Positions 55,620 through 64,000 of a DNA stretch of 64,000 bases are shown here, in pieces. A program made the translations under genes and the position numbers. The notes below the pieces were generated by a model that saw only the letters and a program-made list of their open reading frames with translations, was not told the origin of the DNA and did not search any database. Source of the stretch: Coptis chinensis (taxonomy: Eukaryota > Streptophyta > Magnoliopsida > Ranunculales > Ranunculaceae). The DNA lies in contig CM027378.1 in assembly GCA_015680905.1 (NCBI GenBank), forward strand, positions 87,015,501 through 87,079,500, given 5' to 3'. The stretch's first letter is position 1; each line of letters begins with the position of its first letter.

Positions 55620-56494
55620 CTGAACATTTTTTACTAGTCTACCAGATTGATGTTTGCCAGATGAGTGTATCTTATGATCAATATTGACACTCGTATTGTT
55701 GTTTGAAGAATTTTTTTTAGATGGTAAGGAATTATCTTTGTCCTCCAACCTCCTGACTCTATCCAACAACAACCTAACGTCTTCCTGAAGACGGTAGTTT
55801 TGGTCCCGTTGCTCTTGAATTGTTGATTCCAACTTCGCAACATGTTCCTTTGAGCCACGTTTGTTAACGTGGAAAAATGTGGTGGGAGTGATCCCCTTTC
55901 CAATTGCTCGAGTGCGACCAGGATGCTCAGGTGTGCCCAATGCTAGAGTTAAGATGTCCTTACTTCCTTCAATAACTACCTTTCCCTCCTCCACTTCCTT
56001 AGTCAGCACATCCTTCAATTAAATTTTGAAGTAAACAAGGATTTAGCAAATCCAAATCACAACAAGCATTCATGTCTAACATTAAAACATAATAATAAAT
56101 GATTAGAAAACTTACAATCTTTTCAGCCACTCTTTTCGTTGCTACTTCAATATATTTTCCTTTTTTTTTAGTAAGCTCTTTTCCATATTGAAGGCCTTCG
56201 ATTTTTTCCATTAAAGGATGGTCCTAACTCTTTTTTCTATGGTTACAAAATAATCACGCAAACGACAGGGTTAATACGATGCATGTCTTCGAAACTCTTG
56301 GTTGGAGGTTTATCATACCCAAACAAATTAACAAAGTGCCTACGTGTCTGTATATAAATATCGAGACAGACAATGTACTCACCAATTGTTCTTTAATATC
56401 AGCAAATCCCGTCTTCCCCGTCCTGTGGTTATATACTTTTGCTACTCGTCGCTGTGAATTAAGTTTGCTAATTTCCTGGAAAACATGGAATTAG
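55620..56494 (-). pseudogene. Transposase_24-like region of the CACTA element
   Basis: Three minus-strand pieces are read in order. 56,480-56,385 gives 'YNHRTGKTGFADIKEQL'. 56,211-56,116 gives 'MEKIEGLQYGKELTKKKGK'. 56,018-55,690 gives 'KDILTLALGTPEHPGRTRAI', followed by a coiled-coil heptad stretch ('LESTIQEQRDQNYRLQED'). 'ALGTPEHPGR-R--G' is a signature of the plant Ptta/En/Spm second protein. Gaps between pieces have intron-like edges. The whole could once have been spliced. Confidence 0.8.
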
Positions 56495-56960
56495 TCGTCT
56501 TTAGGAATAAAAAACAATATATGGGTTTAATGGAGAACACCAAGTAGTAGAAGTTACGCTTCAGAAATGAGTGGCATGAGTAGAGAGATTTGTGAGAATC
56601 CCTCCTCCCCACACACTCCTTCGAATGCTAATGTCATGTTGGAAGCAAGCAAACAACTGAATACTGGCACTACTAGAAGTTGTATTGAATGGTAAGCATT
56701 GCAACAAAGCCTCTCTGAGAATACTGGACCGAAAAATAGATCGGTGTGAGAATACGGCAAAGCGCGGGCGTGCCTTGGGCAATGGTTTAGTTAGACGCGT
56801 CGCGGCATCCTCGATCTTGTTTTGTGAAAAAAAACATTAAAAAAAAGTTGAGCATGTCTTGGCCCTCGATCTTTGTTTCGCAAAAGCTTTAAAAAAACTA
56901 CATGTATAGACTAAAAAACCAACACCGTCAAACGAGATTCTTGAAGAATTCGCTCAATTC

Positions 56961-57370
56961 TACTAAGGTAGAACAGAGGCAGTACTGAGGCAGAACTGAG
57001 GTAGTACTGAGGCAGAACAGAATGAGCAACTTAAAGAGACACAATCATAAGTTATCCTAACCTAAGCAACATAATGAGCAAACTTAACTGAAGCAATACA
57101 AAAATAAATTATCCTAAACTGAAATTTTGGTGTCAGTCTTGACTTCACAAATTTTTGTGGTGACCGTTCCTATGCACAAAGATGTTTGTCATGGCAGAAG
57201 AGTGCTTAGAGGTGAGAAAAAGATCAATATTGAAAAAGTGTTTATGGGTGATGCATTATTCTATGATGGACCCCAGGATGGAAATAAAATCCTTTATGGT
57301 TATGTTGCTGGAGGGTGGTTGATTTGGGCTGATGGGCGGTTGAAATATGATTAAGAATGGTTGATTAGTG
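56961..57370 (+). CDS. Uncharacterised 75-codon frame right of the CACTA element
   Basis: The frame 57,127-57,354 ('VFMGDALFYDGPQDGNKILY', then 'WLIWADGRLKYD') has protein-like composition and a natural TAA end, but no family comes to mind. It may be the end of a captured gene or a transposon protein. Upstream, 56,965-57,020 has a short repeat of 'ggcagtactgaggcagaact'. Confidence 0.3.
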
Positions 57371-57374
57371 CTAA

Positions 57375-57600
57375 TCTTTTTGGACATATTGTTTAGCAAA
57401 TCTTTTTGGACATATTGTTTAGTAAATATTTTTGGACATATGGGCAGGCAGAAACATTAAGTATGGTTAATGTTCTAGTTATAATTTAACAATCTTTTTG
57501 GACATATAGGCTGACAGAAGAATTAAGTATGATTAATGTTTCTAGTTGTAATTGTAATTATGTAATCTTTTTGGACATATTGGATAAAGGTTCTAGTTGC
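57375..57600. repeat. Short direct repeats 'atctttttggacatat'
   Basis: 'ctttttggacatattg' or close variants occur five times (about 57,378, 57,406, 57,433, 57,493, 57,568). The first two are 28 bp apart. They could be sub-terminal repeats of a transposon. Confidence 0.75.
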
Positions 57601-57851
57601 AACTTGCTGAACCTTTTTTAGATATATGTGTATAATTTTCACTATTATTGATTGTATTATATGTATGCTTGTTTGTTTTACAGGTTTGTGAGTTTTCTAA
57701 CCCCTTTTTAACTCCGCCAATGCAAATTTATGAAATTAAGTTTTTGCATTGCCGGTTCCCAACCCAAATAAAGGAGGAGGAAGAAGGGGGTGGGGTCTCT
57801 TGGAAGCCTAGGGTTGGTGGATCCATTTCAAGAAAGCTTTCGGTGTTGGCG

Positions 57852-58454
57852 GATCCTGTTTGACATTGCTTCCAAATGTGACGGATACGATGCTTATGAT
57901 CTGGTACTACAATGTATATATTGTACTTTGTAAATTTATCTTCTCCATGAAGTTCTTACTCTTTCATGTTTTACAGCGCATTTTTTTATACAAAATGGTA
58001 TCAATTCTTATAGACTTTGTTTTAATGAATGCAGGAAATTTTGGTGGATAGGGCTATTCATGCTGCCATTGGCCGCTTCTTATGTTCATCATCTAATGTT
58101 GAGGATCATGAAAATCCTATATTAGTAAGAGAAGATTTTTCTCAGGCAATGAATGATTTCCTTCCAATTTCCATGCGTGATATTACCAAATCTGCTTCGG
58201 AAGGTGGTCGCACTGGGTGGGACGAAGTTGGCGGACTTGTGAACATACGGAATGCAGTTCAGGAGGTAAACTTGTGAACATATGCAATAAGCTAAAAGCC
58301 GAAAGCGGTTGAAAGCGTCGCGTTATTGTGATGTTCTATTTTTGGCTTCAGCTTCGGGGATGTATTCTCAAAAGCAACTGCTGCAGACCGTGCCTTCTTT
58401 TTTTTGACGAGTTTGATTCTATTGCACCAAAAAGAGGGCATGATAATACTGGAG
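57852..58454 (+). pseudogene. PEX1: PEX1-like peroxisomal AAA-ATPase, three exon pieces
   Basis: Exon pieces: 57,852-57,903 ('ILFDIASKCDGYDAYDL'), 58,035-58,265 ('[15 protein letters not shown]', then '[18 protein letters not shown]', 'GWDEVGGL', 'NAVQE'), and 58,352-58,454 ('[20 protein letters not shown]', the Walker B and following segment of the second AAA domain). Splice edges are kept (acceptor 'aatgcag' at 58,034, donor GTAAAC at 58,266). PEX1 with PEX6 extracts PEX5 from the peroxisomal membrane. The exon with Walker A is absent between the last two pieces, and the third piece has a one-base frameshift and then fuses directly to a CSL piece. It is a non-functional captured fragment. 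Confidence 0.9.
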
Positions 58455-58466
58455 TCACCTATGATG

Positions 58467-58566
58467 GTTATCAACACCGTCTTATCAGTTATGGTGTACA
58501 ATTACCTAATTGAGAAGTTGAGTGTGTATGTATCCGACGATGGTGGGTCCAATTTGACCTTCTATG
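58467..58566 (+). pseudogene. Cellulose-synthase-like (CSL) protein, 33-codon piece
   Basis: The frame reads '[20 protein letters not shown]', then 'YVSDDGGSNLTFY'. This includes the first catalytic Asp block (SDDGGS) of GT2 cellulose-synthase-like proteins, closest in wording to the CSLE/CSLG/CSLB groups. It is joined without an intron to the PEX1 piece on its left and ends at a TGA (58,570). Confidence 0.8.
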
Positions 58567-59569
58567 TTTGATGGATTTCTCTAAAATTAGTTTATGTGAT
58601 TTATGTTTATCGCAATCAATTTCTAACATAGACAAGTGTTGTTCAGGACATGCTCATGTTGCGGAGGCTCTAAAAGTACCCCTTCACGTGTTCTTCACTA
58701 TGCCATGGTCGTAAGTCTTGTTGTGTAGTATATAAACCTTCAGTTGCCTCTGTGAACTTCTGGAAATTTTTTATTTAAATTTTCCCTCCTGATATATGTA
58801 TTTACCCAGGACATGTTGTTTTTACTCCCAATTTAAATGAATATGATATGTATGATTTGCATTACAGGCCAACTAGTGAATTCCCACATCCCTCGTCCCG
58901 TGTCAAGCAACAAATTTGGATATAGAGTGAGTGGATTTATTTATCACTATGTATATGTTCTTTTATTGGCTTGGAGGTTCATAAATGATACTATCTTTTT
59001 TACACTTAGTTTTGTGACAAAAAATGTTGCAGCTATCATATCAAATTGTTGATTCAATGATTTGGCTTGGAATACGTGACATGATAAACGACTTCAGGAA
59101 GAAAAAGCTGAAGCTACGATGTCACACCCCGAATTTCGACAGAATTCGGAAAAACATTATTTGTTCCCGACTCTTCGATCTCCGAGGTGTGACGCACTCT
59201 CCACTTCCAAAAACCCATAAACAGTTTTAAATATGCGGATAATTAAAAACCAATAAAAATTTTAAATTACCAAAAGTCCTCTTCATTACAAAAATTTACA
59301 AATGAAAATGCAAATAACCTTATCTCAACTGAAAATCTATATCACCTCAAAGGAAAACAAAGCCTATCTTGAAATGCGACGCTAACACAATCCACAAGCA
59401 GCAACCAATCTTCTTCAACACTAAACCTGTCAAGACTTATCAACTATGTTCATTTAATGAACACACCCGATAAGCAAACATGCAAATCGGGTCAGCATTA
59501 TAAAAATGCTGGTGTGAGTAGCTCTAAAATACAACATATAATTATACATATATATACACAATCCATACG

Positions 59570-59760
59570 GCAGTTAGTTCCTCCATCGAGACGCCTTAAC
59601 TTTCAACGACTAATACAACATCCTTAAGTACAATAATTAAGGCAGGTAGTTCCTCCACTGAGGCGCCTTAACTTCCCACTAACCACACAACAAACCATAC
59701 GCATAATAAGAAGGCATTTAGTTCATCCACGAGGCGCCTTAGGTTCTAACTAAACTATAA
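59570..59760. repeat. 72-bp tandem repeat, three copies, inside the long LTR
   Basis: 'ggcagttagttcctccatcg', 'ggcaggtagttcctccactg', and 'ggcatttagttcatccacga' begin at about 59,570, 59,642, and 59,714, each followed by 'aggcgccttaact'-type words. Confidence 0.92.
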
Positions 59761-60097
59761 CCAGCCAAGCATATACAATCATCTATCTAAAGATATATCA
59801 TTAACCAACATATTACCATAATTATATTAATTAAGGCTTTCTTTGTGTGTCCCTAAAATTCACGTCGTATCTATGTCTTACCTAGTTTCCCTGGCTACCA
59901 CAATCGCCTTCCCCCAACATGTACATCCACATGCCTCCCCTCACATAATGAACCACTCCATGCGTAACTACCCCGGCGGGATGCGCGACACCGGGTAACC
60001 CTCACACGAAAAGCCATTATGCAAATCGCCACTATTCAAAGATAAAATATCGCGTCTCGTTCTATTTTGCGAACGGAATAATCAAGCCATTATTCGG

Positions 60098-60290
60098 CTC
60101 GCCCGAAGGGCCATTCAGATTCATCAAACGCCGGAAGGGCCAATTACATTACTTTACGCCGAAGGCCATTCAGATTCATCAAGCGCCCGGAAGGGCCAAT
60201 CACATTACTTACGCCCGAAGGCCATTCAGATTCACTGAAACGCCAGAAGGGACAATCATATCACATACGCCCACACAGGGCAAATCACAT
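60098..60290. repeat. 55-bp tandem repeat, three to four copies, inside the long LTR
   Basis: 'gaagggccattcagattcat' or its variant at 60,104, 60,161, and 60,217 alternates with 'cgccggaagggccaat-acat'. It is unrelated to the 55-bp satellite at 1.5-9.5 kb despite the similar period. Confidence 0.9.
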
Positions 60291-60999
60291 GAGTTGTGGT
60301 AGTCAGGTTCTAGGATTTTCGTTACGTAATTTATTCAGGTGTCATACATTTATGACCATAATCATTTCACTATATCACGTGCGGGTCAAATACCTTATTG
60401 CACCATACCACAATATTTAGAAATATCTTAATTATATCTCATAACTACTTTCATTCTTTCACGTGCCAATATATTATTGCACTAAGCCACAATCCCGTGG
60501 GAAAATATTCACACATACTATACTACCGCATAGTAGCATCTCACATATAAAATAATGTAGCGTTTATACATTTATGTCTCCAAAACTATTGCATTTAATA
60601 TATATATCCCAACATATTATATAATGTCACAATATCAACGTCAAATCTTAATTAGATAATGACAACCAAATTTATACAAACTTCCACAGCATTTTAGCAT
60701 TTGATTTGTCCATACAATTTAATATATAAAAACGTAACACAATTAAACAGTCAACAGTCCACAATCAAAGTCCATGAATCTAAGTCCGTATATAATTTAA
60801 TACTCATAAAAACATATATATCAAATTCTTATTATCAGAATTCCCCTATAGTTACGTGTCAATATTATATTGCACTACTCACGTCAAAACTTAATTAGAT
60901 AATGACAACAAGGTTATACAATATTCAACAATATTTTATTATTACAATAGTCCATAAAATCAAATATGTGAAAAACTGGAAAAAGTTAACATTCCACAG

Positions 61000-62100
61000 T
61001 CAAGGGTCAAAGGTCAAAGTCAACGGTCAACAGTCAAAGTCAACACGTCATGGTCAAAGTCAAAGTCAACACACCATGGTCGAAATCAAACTGTCATTTC
61101 CATGTTCGACAGGTTCAGGGTCATAGCCATGGTTCGTGGCTAAGGTCAAAGATGCATGGCTCAAGGGCTCATGACTAAGGAAATGGTTCGGACCCAACTG
61201 GCCAAGCCCAAACCTAAAAACCCGGCCCCAAAAGTCTAAACATTTAAAGACCCAATTAGATATATTTTAAGTAATATGACCAGCCCAAAAACCAAAATTA
61301 GAAACTAGCTTAAAACACCAATAGGTTCGGCCCGGAGAATTTAACTGAAACCGGCCCAACACTTAAACTAAAACTGGTCCACAACTTAAACTAAACTGGT
61401 CCGAAACAAAGGATTAATCCGGCCCAATAACTAACTAGTGTTTAGGCCCAAAAACTTCAACTGGACTGGCCTGAAACACAAATGGGTTCGGCCTAAAAAT
61501 TGAACTGAAACCGGCCTAAAGAAAACTAATTAGTTTTGGCCCAAACAACTTAACTTAAACTGGGCCCAAACTAAACCAAATAAAATCGGGCCCAACAACT
61601 AAAATAGAATCGGGCCTAAACAAAACCGACCCACTTGGTCCCGACCCAAGCCCAAGCCCAAGTCGTCATCTCCCTCAGCTGCTCCAGCACCAGCAACCAC
61701 CACCGGGTTCTCCTCCTCCTCCACTCATTCCCCATCGATTTTGATCCTTGGAAAACCCCCCACGACTTTAACTCCTACCAACACCGATTTTGGCAATGGT
61801 CGAGATCACTCTCTAACAGATCTCGACCGCCATTGCCGGCTGTTCGAGCTCCCCACAGCCCTCATCCGACAGCCCTCATCCCCTCCATCAAACCTCAACC
61901 ACCAAACATCATCCCCAATCTCCAATTAAACCCAAAAACAGCCCAACCACCGGCGCCATTAATGCCTCCAAGCTTTGGCATCCCCTTTCCAGCCCACAAC
62001 CACCAGCATTTCCATCATACCTCAACAACCAACCATACCACAACAAAAAAAGAAAGTTCACACAAGCCAATATGATTTCGTTCAACTGTTCTGGGCGACG
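61000..62100. other. GTCAA-rich and GGCCCAA-rich low-complexity part of the long LTR
   Basis: 61,000-61,090 is built of 'gtcaa' words, and 61,190-61,640 of 'ggcccaa' and 'aaactaaactgg' words. The open frame 61,635-62,075 is Pro/Ser/His-rich and shaped by composition. I do not take it as a gene. Confidence 0.6.
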
Positions 62101-62883
62101 CCATTAGCGCCTGTTCAAAGCTTGAACAGATCTTCAACAGGCGATTCTAAACCCACATCAAAACAAATCAACATAATCTAATGGCAGTACGATTCATGGG
62201 CTAGCGCCTCCATGAACGCCTGTTCATAGCTTCCTCAGTTCAAAATAAAATAGCCCCCACGATCGACAGTTCCATTTCAATATCTGATTTCCACTAGAGT
62301 TTTAACAACCCGACGAACACGACGCCGAAAAACAAGATAATGAGCAGTATAAAAAAACAGAAACATATACACCGATACACGAAAACTATAACTTCGGTGA
62401 AATAGCAAAAATAGCTACTCACCTTTATTAACAGCTCGACGAATTCCTCCGAGTCCGAGTCATCGCGTTCCACCCTCCAGCAATCCAGCTTTTATCTCTG
62501 CCTCCATTTTTATTTTTATTTTATTCTCCAGAAACCCTATTCTCTAGAACAATGTGATTATATACTTGGGTTTGAAACCCAAGCCCAACACAGACTCGGG
62601 CCCAAAAATCAGGCCCGCGTATCCCAAATCCAATCCAACAGATTTTATATAAATAATTAAATTAATTAATAAAATAAATAAATAAATATGTATTTTAAAT
62701 ACAGGCGTTACATACGACCTGTTACATATTTAAGTGGTGCCCAAGGATCTTCTTCAGACGTGCCTTACAGATATATTTGGAGCCCTCACCTTGTTCCGAA
62801 ACCTAAAGGTTTGGGTTTTAAAACTTTTTGCAGTTTATCTTAAACAATCAGATTGTGTAATTTAAACCGATATTTTGTTTTTG

Positions 62884-63140
62884 AGGTGGGTAGTGTGAGA
62901 GATGCACTGGTTCAAGTTGTTTTGAGGCTTCGTGACGATGTGTTGAAGGATAGAGAAGGCGGCCATGACACCCCTGCTGTCGATTCCATTTACTATAGTG
63001 GTGGTGGTGTTTCGGTTCATTCAGCGTTGCAGAGCGTTCCCCCAGTTAGTTCGTTAGGATATGATCAGAGGATTGATAGTGCAAGTGCCTATGGCTTGCT
63101 TTCTTCTAGGAATAATCTTTGTGGATATGAATCATTCTTG
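62884..63140 (+). pseudogene. KH-domain RNA-binding protein (HEN4/RCF3-like group), exon piece
   Basis: The frame reads 'SVRDALVQVVLRLRDDVLKD', then 'REGGHDTPAVDSIYYSGGG', then 'VPPVSSLGYDQR'. The end of a KH domain ('--AL-QV--RLRD') followed by a Ser/Gly/Pro-rich linker is typical of plant poly(C)-binding KH proteins of the HEN4 and RCF3 groups, nuclear factors in mRNA processing. No start or stop of the gene is present. It follows the glucosyltransferase donor at 62,809 by only about 75 bp. Confidence 0.72.
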
Positions 63141-63169
63141 GTATTCGTCCTCTCTTATATTATGCAACT

Positions 63170-63430
63170 GATTTTGGGCTTGTGTCAATTGATAATTTCA
63201 GTTCGGGTATAGTTAGTAATGAGTTTAGGAAACTAGGTCTTGTTAAAGATGTTTGGATTGATTCTACTTTTTCTAGAACCTTAAATGAGGAGAGAATTGG
63301 GTCTTTTTCAGATGCGAAGAAAAGGCCAGGGAAGATTTTTAGTTCAATGTCATTTACTGATGATGCGTCCGAGATTAGTAATTTTACGTTGCGTTGTAGT
63401 CGCAAGCTCAATATGGAAGTTAGTTTTAGT
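63170..63430 (+). pseudogene. Unidentified gene piece
   Basis: After a good splice acceptor ('gataatttcag', 63,201) a frame runs to about 63,430 ('FSSGIVSNEFRKLGLVKDVW', then 'SFSDAKKRPGKIFSSMSF'). The composition is clearly protein-like and it lies in line with the PEX1, CSL, UGT80, and KH pieces. I do not recognise the family. Confidence 0.5.
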
Positions 63431-63459
63431 TTCAATATTAATTACTTGACTAGTTTATT

Positions 63460-63690
63460 TGTATATATGTTCATACCCAATCAATGTTCATACCCAAGGA
63501 CTATGGACATTGAATGTTCACTATGAACATTGAATGTTCATACCCAAGGACTATAAACATTGAATGTTCATATATGAACATTCAATATTCATACCCAAAA
63601 GACTATGAACATTGAATGTTCATACCTAATCAATGTTCATACCCAAGGACTATAAACATTCAATATTCATACTAAATACACCGGGTCGTT
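63460..63690. repeat. Cluster of palindromic 'gaacattgaatgttc' repeats
   Basis: 'catacccaa', 'ggactat-aac', and 'attgaatgttcat' words recur irregularly, producing several overlapping near-palindromes of the form ATGAACATTCAATGTTCAT. At least six copies lie within 230 bp. Confidence 0.88.
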
Positions 63691-64000
63691 TCGTCTAGGC
63701 CGGGATGTTAATTATTTTGTGTTAAGGGTATACTTGACATTTCATCTACCCGATCCGTTTTTTATTTCGCGTCAAGGGTATACTTGACCTTTCATCTACC
63801 CGGTCCTTGTGAGTTACAAAAATAAAAAGGTGTCCTTGAGAGTTACTTTTTCGGCATTTTTGTCCTTGAGAGTCACTCCCTGTAAAAACTTACCTATACT
63901 GTTAGATAGTGTACTAAAGTATAGACTTATTGTGACAGCACGCGAATTTCAAATGAGTTGGGAGCGGGGAATGCTAATAGAGCAAAGAATGCTGTGTTAG
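63691..64000. other. No gene; two short direct repeats
   Basis: 'aagggtatacttgac' with 'tttcatctacccg' occurs at 63,724 and 63,774, and 'tccttgagagt' at 63,832 and 63,861. No coding frame is supported. Confidence 0.5.

Larger units (their letters stand above)
52596..56960 (-). mobile_element. CACTA (En/Spm) element, truncated, second ORF only
   Basis: It starts CACTATTACATAAAAGC at 52,596, followed by a field of sub-terminal repeats. The interior holds, on the minus strand, a Transposase_24-like region, a DNA-binding-like domain, and Ulp1-type protease pieces, the usual second gene of plant CACTA elements. No TNP2-type transposase is seen, and no matching TAGTG end was found on the right, so the right boundary is approximate. 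Confidence 0.72.
59115..62717 (+). mobile_element. 3.6-kb solo-LTR-like insertion with 5-bp target duplication
   Basis: The insertion runs from 59,120 (TGTCACACCCC) to 62,712 (GGCGTTACA), 3,593 bp, flanked by TACGA on both sides (59,115-59,119 and 62,713-62,717). The ends have the TG...CA form and near-mirror TGTmACrCC, as in long plant Ty3/gypsy LTRs. No gag, pol, primer binding site, or internal LTR is seen, so a solo LTR (or a very simple non-autonomous element) is the best reading. Strand was set by this convention and is not certain. Confidence 0.83.
58647..62808 (+). pseudogene. UGT80-type sterol 3-beta-glucosyltransferase, three exons, one split by an insertion
   Basis: Exon 58,647-58,710: 'HAHVAEALKVPLHVFFTMPW'. 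Exon 58,868-58,926: 'PTSEFPHPSSRVK', with a frame error before its donor. Exon 59,033-59,119: 'LSYQIVDSMIWLGIRDMIND', then 'FRKKKLKLR'. The last exon is cut at 59,119 and resumes at 62,718-62,808 ('VTYLSGAQGSSSDVPYRYIW', then 'SPHLVPKPK') with a donor at 62,809. These are neighbouring exons of the plant UGT80A/B family, which glucosylates membrane sterols with UDP-glucose. The N-terminal part and the UDP-sugar-binding signature near the C-terminus are missing. Confidence 0.92.

Noticed and set aside
57366-57370. TAGTG as the right end of the CACTA element
   Set aside because: The bases next to it do not mirror CACTATTACATAAAAG, and the 3-bp flanks do not match, so it cannot be the partner end.
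61635-62075. 146-codon Pro/Ser/His-rich frame in the long LTR
   Set aside because: Composition follows CCA/CAC-rich low-complexity DNA; no domain, and it lies inside an LTR-like insertion.

Overview
This window looks like repeat-dense nuclear DNA of a flowering plant, most likely a eudicot. It is AT-rich. It carries Athila-like Ty3/gypsy, Copia, CACTA, Mutator-like and probable Helitron sequences, and the host-gene pieces in it (LSM5, PPR, SOUL, PEX1, cellulose-synthase-like, sterol glucosyltransferase, KH protein, DEAH helicase, HSP70) have plant-type sequences. I see no complete, functional host gene. Almost every recognisable coding stretch is a transposon protein or a fragment of a host gene.

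Region by region: 1-0.9 kb is the end of a minus-strand LTR element. 0.9-9.5 kb is dominated by a degenerate satellite with a unit of about 55 bp. It lies in two arrays of opposite orientation around a core near 5 kb, so the block is a very large imperfect palindrome. 9.5-10.3 kb is a 409-bp tandem duplication. 11.2-11.85 kb is a tiny internally deleted Copia element with intact target duplication, sitting just upstream of the last two exons of an LSM5-like gene. 13.6-20 kb holds three probable Helitron 3' ends (minus strand), a PPR gene fragment, a fold-back element, and a repeat arm that is the inverse of 0.9-1.3 kb.

21.17-26.47 kb is a young, non-autonomous LTR retrotransposon (325-bp LTRs differing at four positions, 5-bp TSD) that carries no gag or pol. 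It carries pieces of three unrelated host genes in its own sense: HSP70/HSP110-like, PPR, and a DEAH-box splicing helicase. 26.5-33 kb is mostly degraded intergenic DNA. 33.0-36.25 kb is a Pack-MULE-type element with long inverted repeats, a 9-bp TSD, and a captured SOUL haem-binding gene piece.

36.9-52.56 kb is a nest of at least three broken Athila-like copies in both orientations, with a 1.44-kb solo LTR inserted in the polymerase region of the first. 52.6-57 kb is a truncated CACTA element keeping the second ORF (Transposase_24-like plus Ulp1-type protease). 57.6-63.4 kb is a same-strand string of host gene pieces (PEX1, CSL, UGT80-type sterol glucosyltransferase, KH-domain protein, and an unknown one) with intron boundaries preserved. 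Its glucosyltransferase exon is split by a 3.6-kb solo-LTR-like insertion with a 5-bp TSD.

The theme of the window is repeated capture of host gene pieces by at least three different kinds of mobile DNA. All family assignments are from reading the sequence; none was checked by database search.
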